Shown here: in pieces, positions 5,556 to 12,927 of the stretch
Position numbering within the stretch: position 1 is the first letter of the stretch
How the letters are laid out: each line of letters begins with the position of its first letter
Source: Bacillota bacterium
Lineage (GTDB): Bacteria > Bacillota > Sulfobacillia > JAJZIM01
Reading direction: 5' to 3'
NCBI GenBank assembly: GCA_021810565.1
Contig: JAJZIM010000030.1
Span: 1 to 35,431 of the forward strand
Length of the DNA: 35,431 bases
Position numbers and translations under genes: made by a program
The notes under the pieces: generated by a model
What the model was told of the DNA's origin: nothing
What the model saw: only the letters and a program-made list of their open reading frames with translations
Databases searched by the model: none

Positions 5556-7487
5556 GTGAGCAGCGGCACGGCCTTGCGGTCGGAAGGCGCGACCGTTCTC
5601 GTTCCGCCATGGGCCGGACAGGGGACCGTCGCGACGGGCGCGGATGAGGGCTGGGCGGCGTACGCGGACGCCAGCTTCCGGGGCGGCGAGGGCGTGTGGG
5701 CCGCCATGCTGGCGGATCCCGGTGGCGGCGTGGAACGGATCAAGTTCTCCGGCGGCCGGTGCGCCGGCAGCCATGAAGCCGAGACGCTGGCGGTGCTCCT
5801 GGCGGCCGACCTGCTGCGGTCCAGGGGCGTGCGTGGCACCGTCTTCAGCGATGCCATGGGGGTCGTGCAGCGGGCTGGCACCCTCCTGTCGGGCCGGGAG
5901 GAAGTTCTGGCCGTGCTCTGGGTGCCTCGAGAGCACAATCAGATGGCGCATTTATTGGCCGAGCACGGCGCCGCCGGGTGGAATGCCGTCAAGTCCGCCG
6001 GCCGCCGGATGGTCATCCCGGCGTCGGCGATGGTGCCGCAGCCGGGGGGTGTTCCAGGGACCGCCTTCTCTGCGGGGGGGAGCGCCACCGGCCTCAATTT
6101 CGCCGTGGCGCCGGCAAAACTCAGCACGGCGATTTCCGCGATCTTGCGCAGCGCCGGGATGCCGGTGGACATGGATGAGATCCGCCGCAAGGCAGTCGCG
6201 GCATGGCCGGCGCTGGCGGCCAAGAAGGAGATCGACTTCATGAACGCCCTGGCGAGCCGGCTGGGCGACGGGGCCTTGCTGATGCTGCGGGACGGCCGGA
6301 TCGCCGTGCAGGCGGACGGCTTGCCGGTAATTGACCGGCAGGAAGCCCTTTTGCACATCAATCTGCGGATCGCCGAAACGGCCCGGCCAGGGACGGCGAA
6401 GAAGAAGAAGCGGGCGGACGATCTGACACTGGGTGGGCGCTCGGCCCTGGCGCAAATGATCCGGCAGGAAATGGCCAAGTGTGGCGGCATCCTCCCGCTG
6501 GGACCGCTCCTGGAGCGCATGACCACGGATTCCCCGTCGGCGGCGATTTTCTTCGAAAAGCCGCGCAACATCCATGCCGCCCTGGGCGGGATGGGGGAAC
6601 TGGCCGCCTCGGGCTCCTTCCTGGCCGTGGCGGGCGGGAAGTCGGTCGCCTTGCTGCTCGGGGGCGTCACCGCAGGTCCGAAGGAGGTGGCGGCCTTCTG
6701 CGGGAGCGCGCGCCTGGAGGTGGGCAGACTGCCCAAGAGGCCCGTGCGGCCGGTGGCATGGGTCAGCCGCAACTTCCGGCGGGCGGACCACCTGACTTCC
6801 GGCGGCCTGGAGGGATCTGTGCTGCTGCTGCCCGTGGGTGGGCATGCCGGGGCGCGGCAGCGCGTGTTGGTGCCGAAGGACGCCTTCGACGGCTTCGTCG
6901 CCCGCCATGGTCTCGACGAGGTGTTGCGGGCGCGGCAGGCGGAGGCCCAGGCAGAGGCGCTGCGGCGCATGGAGGAAAAGGCCGCCGAGGCCCGACGCCT
7001 TGCGGACGTTCTTTCGGACGCGGGCGCGGACCGGGCGAGCCTTGGGCTGCGTTCCCCCGTGGGTGGTCCCGGGCTACCCGGCGATGCGGCCATGAGGCTG
7101 CTCTCCCTGGCCGAGGCGTGGTCGCTTCTGGGCCTGGATCCCGCCGACGGGCGCCGCGCGGCGGAGCTCGGCCTGGTGGACCTGGTGCGCCTGGGCGGTC
7201 GGGAGTACGTCGGCACGGCCAAGGCGGGCCGGGTGCTGGAGGATCGGGAGACGGCGTTGGCCCCGGTGCTGGATGGGATGCAGGTGGCACCGTGGGAGGC
7301 GGCGGCCATCCTGGGCGTGGCCAGGAGCGTCATCCACCGGCTGCAGGAGCGGGGACGGCTGAAGGTGGTCGGATACGGTAGCTCCCGCCGGGCACAGTGG
7401 CCGCTGTTCAGGCGCGGCGACGTGGCGGCGTTGCGGAACCGACTCCCCGCCCTGCTGCGGGACCTGGCGGCGGCCGCCGGCCGGTGA
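5556..7487 (+). CDS. RNase H-like domain fused to winged-helix-like domains, unknown function
   Basis: A 643-residue protein with no full-length family that I recognise. The GTG start at 5556 has GGGAGGCG five to seven bases upstream. Residues about 30-140 form an RNase H fold of the RVT_3 type: ADASFRGGEG (D38), SHEAETLAVLLAADLL (E76), VFSDAMGVV (D99) and VPREHNQMAHLLAE. At the last motif the usual catalytic Asp is His132. Residues about 190-270 and 300-380 look like two winged-helix-type units, with a Lys-rich linker KKKKR near 290. A charged helical stretch lies at 460-490 (Glu/Ala/Arg rich). The last 70 residues contain WEAAAILGVARSVIHRLQERGRL, an excisionase/MerR-like helix-turn-helix. 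A nucleic-acid-acting protein is likely. It has its own promoter and no operon partner. Confidence 0.75.
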   Translation: MSSGTALRSEGATVLVPPWAGQGTVATGADEGWAAYADASFRGGEGVWAAMLADPGGGVERIKFSGGRCAGSHEAETLAVLLAADLLRSRGVRGTVFSDAMGVVQRAGTLLSGREEVLAVLWVPREHNQMAHLLAEHGAAGWNAVKSAGRRMVIPASAMVPQPGGVPGTAFSAGGSATGLNFAVAPAKLSTAISAILRSAGMPVDMDEIRRKAVAAWPALAAKKEIDFMNALASRLGDGALLMLRDGRIAVQADGLPVIDRQEALLHINLRIAETARPGTAKKKKRADDLTLGGRSALAQMIRQEMAKCGGILPLGPLLERMTTDSPSAAIFFEKPRNIHAALGGMGELAASGSFLAVAGGKSVALLLGGVTAGPKEVAAFCGSARLEVGRLPKRPVRPVAWVSRNFRRADHLTSGGLEGSVLLLPVGGHAGARQRVLVPKDAFDGFVARHGLDEVLRARQAEAQAEALRRMEEKAAEARRLADVLSDAGADRASLGLRSPVGGPGLPGDAAMRLLSLAEAWSLLGLDPADGRRAAELGLVDLVRLGGREYVGTAKAGRVLEDRETALAPVLDGMQVAPWEAAAILGVARSVIHRLQERGRLKVVGYGSSRRAQWPLFRRGDVAALRNRLPALLRDLAAAAGR

Positions 7488-7671
7488 CGCCGGCCGCGCG
7501 GTGCCCCGGTGGCCACGGGTCGTCCGCGATCCATGAGGAAGAAAGAAGGCGAGGCGATGGGACGTCCGGCGCACTCGTCGGCCGGGGCGCCCGTCTGACG
7601 GGGGGCGGCTGGATATTCCGGGCGCCGGGCGGGTTGGGGCAGACTGCCCGGAGCCTGCGGCGTAGTACAGC

Positions 7672-8658
7672 ATGGGGGATGAGGAGTTGAGTAATCCGCG
7701 GCTGGTAAGGAGCGTGTGGGCAAGCGTGGCGGGGGTCGTGCTGCTGGCGGGCTGTGCCTTTGGGAGTCATCAGCCCTCCCCCCGGCCTGCCGCCAGCGGG
7801 TCAAAATCCCGTCCGGCGGCCCCCGCCGTGGCGAGCCCGGCGGCAAGCCCGAAGGTCCCCCCGCTCATCCGTAGCCTGCGGGTGGTGCCCGCGGCGGTGT
7901 CCCAGGGCGATACCGTGGACATCCGCCTCTCCTTCAACGCCGCGCCCGCCGCCTGGCAGCTCACCGTCAACGGCACGCCCTACCCGGCCTACCCCGTAGG
8001 CGTTGACCGCTACCGGCTGCTTCTAGGTACCGACCCTTGGAGCGCCACCGGCAGCTTCCAGGTGCTGCTTTCAGCCCGGGGGCCGGCCGGGACGGTCCAG
8101 GCCGCCACCGGCTACCGGGTGTTGCCCCGGGCGTATCCCCGGCGCACGGTGACGCTTCCTTCCGGCAAGGTTGCCCTTTTGTCGCCCCAGGTGGGTCAGG
8201 AGGAGGAGGCTCTGGCCGGGGCGGCCCTGGCCGTGCGCACCGACCGGCAGTTGTGGAGCGGTCCCTTCCAGGAACCGATACCGGGGGCGCCCATCGATTC
8301 TCCCTACGGGGAGCAGGGGGTGTACAATGGGCGGTTGGAGTGGTTCCACGGCGGGGTGGACTTCACCGCGAAGACCGGCACCCCGGTGCACGCGGCCGCC
8401 GCCGGCATGGTGACCCTGGCCCGTCACCTGCCCCGGGGCGGCGACACGGTGATCGTCAACCATGGTCAGGGGGTCTTTTCGGAATACCTGCACCTTTCCA
8501 GGAGCGAGGTGGCCGTGGGACAGGTGGTGAGCGCGGGGCAGGTGGTGGGTCTGGTGGGCGCCACAGGGCTCACCACCGGACCGGGCCTGCACTGGGGCGT
8601 CTTCGTGAACGGCATCCCGGTGGACCCGCTCTCTTGGGCCCAAAACCCGCCAGCCTGA
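7672..8658 (+). CDS. Lipoprotein with M23 (LytM-type) peptidase domain, one catalytic His replaced
   Basis: A 328-residue exported protein. A hydrophobic N-terminus ends in the lipobox LLAGC, so it should be anchored by its Cys after signal peptidase II. A Pro/Ala/Ser-rich linker follows, then an Ig-like module (about 65-150) and the M23 domain (about 200-325). Zinc ligands are visible: H226 and D230 in HGGVD, and H307 in LHW. H274 in YLH is also present. The usual HxH pair is GxH here (G305), so one catalytic His is missing and activity is uncertain. The ATG at 7672 is given; the TTG at 7687 makes a better basic signal-peptide start and is equally possible. It precedes the transporter genes and may act on or bind peptidoglycan at the cell surface. 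Confidence 0.82.
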   Translation: MGDEELSNPRLVRSVWASVAGVVLLAGCAFGSHQPSPRPAASGSKSRPAAPAVASPAASPKVPPLIRSLRVVPAAVSQGDTVDIRLSFNAAPAAWQLTVNGTPYPAYPVGVDRYRLLLGTDPWSATGSFQVLLSARGPAGTVQAATGYRVLPRAYPRRTVTLPSGKVALLSPQVGQEEEALAGAALAVRTDRQLWSGPFQEPIPGAPIDSPYGEQGVYNGRLEWFHGGVDFTAKTGTPVHAAAAGMVTLARHLPRGGDTVIVNHGQGVFSEYLHLSRSEVAVGQVVSAGQVVGLVGATGLTTGPGLHWGVFVNGIPVDPLSWAQNPPA

Positions 8659-8685
8659 TCCCAAGAAGGGAGGGAGGTCCCGGGC

Positions 8686-9459
8686 ATGGTCCGGGACGAA
8701 GCGATGGCGACAGCGACCGAGCCGCAGTCGGAGCACGAGATCCACTGGCTGCAGGCCATGGGCCGGGTGCTGATCTTTCCCCTGGATACCTTCCGCCGCC
8801 TGTATGACCGACCGGCATTTTTGGGTGCGGCCCTAGTGCAGACGGCGGTGTACGTTGTGGCGGGGCTGGCCTTGATCGGGCCCACCGAGCGGGCCGCCCT
8901 GGCGGCGCTCTCCTCGGCGCATCTGCCGGCGGGCGTGCCCGCAGCGACGGTGGCTACCGAGCGGCAGATGGTGCCGGCCATCGCCTATGTGAGCGTGTTG
9001 GTCTTGGTGCCCCTGACGCTGTGGATCCGCTGGACGGCGGTGGCCCTGGTCTACTACCTGGTGGGACTTACCGCCGAGCGGGAGACCGGTTTCGGGCGGT
9101 GGTACGCCGTGGCGGTGTACGCGGCGATCCCCGGCCTGGTTGCCTACCTTTTAGGGGCGCTGCTCTTGCAACTGGGTCCGGTGGCGCCGGCCCTGGCCAA
9201 GGACCCCGCGGCCCTCTTCAGCGCCGGCGCCTTCCTGCCGGCGGCGGCCCTCACCACCTGGACCGGCATGTTTCTGACGCAACTCAACCCCTTCACCATC
9301 TGGTATCTGGCCCTGGCGGGCAGCGGCTTCGCGGTGTTCTCCGGGTGGAGCCGCCTCCGGTCCATGCTCATGGTGGTGGGCCTTTGGCTGTTGGAGGTCC
9401 TGGTCTTGAGCAGTCTGGCCGTCGTCGGCGCCGCCTTGACCCATTTGGGAGGGGCCTGA
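8686..9459 (+). CDS. Yip1-domain membrane protein, YknW-like
   Basis: A 257-residue protein. A soluble N-terminus (about 45 residues, with the RVLIFPLDTFRRLYDRP entry typical of Yip1 proteins) is followed by five hydrophobic segments near 50-70, 105-125, 145-170, 185-200 and 215-250. The loop with LTQLNPFTIWYLALAGSGFAV is a recognisable Yip1 family stretch. In Bacillus subtilis, YknW is a Yip1 protein that joins the adaptor YknX and the transporter YknYZ and helps assemble them. The same order (Yip1, HlyD-type, MacB-type) occurs here. The ATG at 8686 has GGGAGGGAGG about nine bases upstream. The adaptor gene begins six bases after the stop. Confidence 0.78.
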   Translation: MVRDEAMATATEPQSEHEIHWLQAMGRVLIFPLDTFRRLYDRPAFLGAALVQTAVYVVAGLALIGPTERAALAALSSAHLPAGVPAATVATERQMVPAIAYVSVLVLVPLTLWIRWTAVALVYYLVGLTAERETGFGRWYAVAVYAAIPGLVAYLLGALLLQLGPVAPALAKDPAALFSAGAFLPAAALTTWTGMFLTQLNPFTIWYLALAGSGFAVFSGWSRLRSMLMVVGLWLLEVLVLSSLAVVGAALTHLGGA

Positions 9460-9465
9460 GCCGAC

Positions 9466-10983
9466 ATGCGGCGTATTTGGATCGTGCTGGCCGGCCTGGT
9501 CCTGGCCGGCTTCGCTGCGGCCGCCGGGATGGCCGCCCTGCGGGGCGCCCACGGCAACGCCGGGGTGGCGGTGGCGGTGTACCGGCTGGAGCCGACCACC
9601 CTCACCCGGACCGTGCGGGTGAGCGGCACGGTGGCCGCGGCGGGCACGGCGCGTCTTTACGGGCCGCCGGGGGGGCTGCGCCTGGCGCAAATGAACGTGC
9701 GTCCCGGGCAACAGGTGGCGGCGGGGCAGGTGCTAGTGCGTTTTCACGCCGGATCGCTGCGGGCCGCCTACGCCCAGGACGCGCAGAACCTGGCCCAGGC
9801 CCAGGCGGCGCTGGAGGCGCTTTTGGGCGGCGCCGCCCCGGCGCAGCTGGCCGCGGATCATGCGGCGGTGGCCGAGGCCGCGGCCCAGGTGACCCAAGCC
9901 CAGGCCCGCCTGGCCCAGGCGGCCGAACCGGCCACCGCCGAGCAGCTGGCGGCGGCCAAGGCCCAGGTGGCGGCGGGCCAGCAGCAGGTGCAAAGCGCCG
10001 CGCAGGCGGAGGCCAGTGCGGCTCAGGCCAAGGACGAGGCCAATCTGCAGCTGGCCATGGCCCAGGGCGCCTATCCCGCCACGGCGCCGGAGGTGGTCAG
10101 CGCCCAGGAGGGATATGACCAGGCGGCCAGCTCCTGGGCCAGCAGCGAGAGCGCCCTGGCCCAGGCCGAGGCCGCCTTGGCTCAGGACCAAGCCAATCTG
10201 GCGGCGCTGGAGCGCCAGCCCGATCCCCATGCCGTGGTCCAGGCGCAGGGAGCCGTGGCCCAGGCCGAGGCAACCCTGGCTCAGGCCCAGGCCCGTCTGG
10301 CCCTGGACACCACCCCGCCCCGTCCGGCCCAGGTGGCTGCGGACCGCGCGGCGGTGGCCGGGGCCCGGGCGGCGGCGGATCTGGCCGCGGCGCGCCTGGC
10401 GGGAGCAGTGCTGCGTGCCCCGGCGGCGGGGGTGGTGCTGACGGTGAGCGGTCATCCCGGCCAGGTGGTGCCTCCCGGCACTTTGTTGGTGCGGGTGGCG
10501 GCCCCGGGGGCGGCCCGGGTCACCGCGGCGGTGGACGAGACGGACATAGCGCGGCTGCGGGTGGGGGAGCGGGCGGTCGTCACCACCTACGACCTGCCGG
10601 GGAAGCGCTTTTCCGGCGCGGTGGCGCGCATCGAGCCGCTGGGGGTGCGCCAGAACAACCTGGCGCGCTACACCGTGGAGGTGGATCTGGCGGCGGTCCG
10701 GGGACTCTTGCCTGGCATGTCGGTCCAGGTTCGGGTGGCGGTGGGCAGCCAGTCGGGGGTGCTGGCGGTGCCGCTTTCCGCCGTGGCGGCCTTCGGCCAG
10801 GGTCAGGCGGTATGGCTGGACCAGAGGGGGCGGGCGGTGCGCCGCAGCGTGACCCTGGGTGAGCATGCCGGCACCCTGGTGGCGGTGAGTTCCGGCCTCC
10901 GGCCGGGGGAGGAGCTGATCACCGGGCCGTCTCGCACGCTGTCGACATTGCGTCCGGGGGAACGGGTGCGGGTGGCTTCATGA
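9466..10983 (+). CDS. HlyD/MacA-type efflux periplasmic adaptor, YknX-like
   Basis: A 505-residue adaptor. A single N-terminal membrane anchor (about 4-26) is followed by a beta part with GPPGGLRLAQMNVRPGQQVAAGQVLVRF (first lipoyl half). A very long Ala/Gln-rich coiled-coil hairpin (about 95-310, with repeated AQAxAALAQ units) comes next. The second lipoyl half (APAAGVVLTVSGHPGQVVPPGTLLVRV) and the beta-barrel and membrane-proximal domains end the protein. The coiled coil is much longer than in standard MacA proteins. The Ala/Gln repeats are encoded by near-identical codons (GCCCAGGCC), so the hairpin has probably grown by internal duplication. It presumably bridges the membrane permease and the outer cell wall. 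The stop overlaps the permease start (ATGA). Confidence 0.88.
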   Translation: MRRIWIVLAGLVLAGFAAAAGMAALRGAHGNAGVAVAVYRLEPTTLTRTVRVSGTVAAAGTARLYGPPGGLRLAQMNVRPGQQVAAGQVLVRFHAGSLRAAYAQDAQNLAQAQAALEALLGGAAPAQLAADHAAVAEAAAQVTQAQARLAQAAEPATAEQLAAAKAQVAAGQQQVQSAAQAEASAAQAKDEANLQLAMAQGAYPATAPEVVSAQEGYDQAASSWASSESALAQAEAALAQDQANLAALERQPDPHAVVQAQGAVAQAEATLAQAQARLALDTTPPRPAQVAADRAAVAGARAAADLAAARLAGAVLRAPAAGVVLTVSGHPGQVVPPGTLLVRVAAPGAARVTAAVDETDIARLRVGERAVVTTYDLPGKRFSGAVARIEPLGVRQNNLARYTVEVDLAAVRGLLPGMSVQVRVAVGSQSGVLAVPLSAVAAFGQGQAVWLDQRGRAVRRSVTLGEHAGTLVAVSSGLRPGEELITGPSRTLSTLRPGERVRVAS

Positions 10984-12173
10984 GCGCCCTGGAGGCCCTG
11001 CGCACGGCTCTGGGCAACCTGCGCGCCAACCTGCTGCGCTCGGCGCTCACCATCCTGGGCATCGCCGTGGGGACGGCGGCGGTGATCGCCGTGGTGGCCA
11101 CGGGTCAGGCGGGGCAGCGTCAGGTGCTGGGCAAGATGGAGAGCTTCGGCACCAACCTGATCTTCGTGGAGCCGGCGCAGCTGATGCACGGGGAGATCGG
11201 AGTGCGCCTGTCCACGCTGCGCAATTCCGATGTGCGGGCCATCGCCCGCCTGCCGGGGGTGACGGCCGCCTCGCCCGAGATCAACGTGCAGAAGGAGGTG
11301 CGCACCGCTCGCGGCCATCGGACGGAGGGGGTCTGGGGAGTGAGCGCCTCCTTGCCCAGCCTGCGCAATCTGAAGCTCGCCGAGGGCAGCTTCTTCACGG
11401 CCCAGGACGTGGCGCAGCATCGGCGGGTGGTGGTGTTGGGGCCGAAGCTGGCGGGGGACCTGTTCGGCCGGCAGGATCCCCTGGGCCGCACGGTGCAGGT
11501 GGGTAGCGGCCTCTTTCGCGTGGCGGGGGTCACCGCCCATCTTCCCAAGGGTATCCTGGGCAACGAGTACAACAACCACTCCGTATTCATGCCCTACACC
11601 ACCCTGGAGGACCGCACCGGCAGCCACCACATCTACTACCTGGACGTGCGGGCGGCCAGCGCCGGGGCGGTGGGTGCGGTGCAGCGGGAGGTCCAGGAGT
11701 TGTTGCGCCTGCAGGAGCCGGGAGGCAAGTACATGGTGCAGTCCCTGCAGTTCGCTATCCGCCAGGTGGCCAGCGCCACCGCCATCCTCACCACCATCAT
11801 CGGGGCCATCGCCGGCGTCTCCCTGTTCGTGGGCGGCACGGGGATCATGAACGTCATGCTGGTCACGGTGCACGAGCGCACCCGGGAGATCGGCATCCGC
11901 AAAGCGGTGGGGGCCCGCCGGCGGGACCTCATGGGCCAGTTCCTCCTGGAGTCGGTGTTCCTGGCCCTGGTGGGGGGCGCGGCCGGCTTCCTGCTGGGCT
12001 GGGCCCTGGTGCTGGGGCTGGCGCGCTTGGCCCTGCATTTCCCGGTGGCGGTGAACGCCCTCTCGGTGCTATTGGCCTTCGGCTTCTCCGCCGGGGTGGG
12101 CCTGGTCTTCGGCTTGTACCCGGCCCACAAGGCTTCCCGCCTCTCCCCGGCGGAAGCCCTGCGGGCGGAGTGA
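10980..12173 (+). CDS. MacB/FtsX-type ABC transporter permease, YknZ-like
   Basis: A 397-residue permease of the MacB superfamily. TM1 is at about 20-42 (LLRSALTILGIAVGTAAVIAVV). A large extracellular MacB core domain runs over about 45-255 (with ASPEINV and FFTAQDV segments). Three C-terminal membrane helices follow at about 270-292, 320-345 and 355-378, with the loop HERTREIGIRKAVGARRRDLM between TM2 and TM3. That loop contacts the ATPase in MacB. The C-terminus LYPAHKASRLSPAEALRAE is standard. The ATG overlaps the adaptor stop, so there is no room for the YknY-type ATPase that normally lies between these two genes. Confidence 0.88.
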   Translation: MSALEALRTALGNLRANLLRSALTILGIAVGTAAVIAVVATGQAGQRQVLGKMESFGTNLIFVEPAQLMHGEIGVRLSTLRNSDVRAIARLPGVTAASPEINVQKEVRTARGHRTEGVWGVSASLPSLRNLKLAEGSFFTAQDVAQHRRVVVLGPKLAGDLFGRQDPLGRTVQVGSGLFRVAGVTAHLPKGILGNEYNNHSVFMPYTTLEDRTGSHHIYYLDVRAASAGAVGAVQREVQELLRLQEPGGKYMVQSLQFAIRQVASATAILTTIIGAIAGVSLFVGGTGIMNVMLVTVHERTREIGIRKAVGARRRDLMGQFLLESVFLALVGGAAGFLLGWALVLGLARLALHFPVAVNALSVLLAFGFSAGVGLVFGLYPAHKASRLSPAEALRAE

Positions 12174-12183
12174 GGGCGCCGGC

Positions 12184-12927
12184 ATGGAGTTTTTGATCGA
12201 GGCGGCGGGGCTCGCCAAAAACTATCCCGGTCGGGCGCAGCCGGCGGTGGCCGATCTCAACTTGCGGGTGGCCGCAGGGGAGATTTTCGGTTTCTTGGGG
12301 CCCAACGGCGCCGGCAAGACCACCACCATTCGGATGCTGGCGGGGATCCTGCGGCCGGATGGGGGCCGCGTGCGGGTGGCCGGGGTGGATCTTTCCCGGG
12401 ACCCCGTGGCGGCCAAGGCCCGCCTGGGTTACGTACCCGACGAGCCGGCCCTGTACGAGCGGCTGACGGGGGCGGAGCATCTGAACTTCCTGGGCGACGT
12501 CTACGGCGTGGACCGGGCCACCCGGGCGCGCCGGGGGGGCGAACTGGCCCGACGGCTGGAGCTGGCCGACAGCCTGGGGATGGCCATCGGCGGGTACTCC
12601 CGGGGCATGCGCCAGAAGCTGGCGATCATCGGAGCCCTGCTCCACGACCCGGCGGTGCTATTCCTGGACGAGCCGCTGGTGGGCCTCGACCCCAAGGCGG
12701 CCCGCCACCTCAAGGACCTGCTGCGGGAATTGACGGCGGCGGGCCGGGCGGTATTTTTCTCCACCCACGGCCTGGAGGTGGCCCAAGGGCTTTGCGACCG
12801 GGTGGCCATCATCGACGCTGGACGGCTGATCGCCGAGGGCACCCCGGAGGAGCTGGGGGCTACCCCGGAGCGGGCCGGCTCCCTGGAGGAGCTCTTCCTG
12901 CGCCTGACGGGGGGCCAGGACCGATGA
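12184..12927 (+). CDS. ABC transporter ATP-binding protein, ABC-2 exporter type
   Basis: A 247-residue nucleotide-binding subunit. Walker A is GPNGAGKTT (39-47), the Q-loop region is near 85, and the signature is YSRGMRQK, the form usual in CcmA/ABC-2 ATPases. Walker B is VLFLDEPLVGLDP and the switch His is in FSTHGLE. The C-terminal DAGRLIAEGTPEEL is typical of ABC-2 exporter ATPases rather than of MacB/LolD/YknY ATPases. It starts ten bases after the MacB-type permease and overlaps the next permease by ATGA, so it is most likely that permease's partner. Whether it can also energise the MacB-type permease is an open question raised by the missing YknY. Confidence 0.9.
   Translation: MEFLIEAAGLAKNYPGRAQPAVADLNLRVAAGEIFGFLGPNGAGKTTTIRMLAGILRPDGGRVRVAGVDLSRDPVAAKARLGYVPDEPALYERLTGAEHLNFLGDVYGVDRATRARRGGELARRLELADSLGMAIGGYSRGMRQKLAIIGALLHDPAVLFLDEPLVGLDPKAARHLKDLLRELTAAGRAVFFSTHGLEVAQGLCDRVAIIDAGRLIAEGTPEELGATPERAGSLEELFLRLTGGQDR

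Noticed and set aside
5939-7846. Minus-strand open frame of 635 codons opposite the RNase H fusion gene
   Set aside because: Ser/Arg/Pro/Ala-rich sequence with no domain; the plus-strand gene has a promoter, ribosome binding site and recognisable RNase H motifs.
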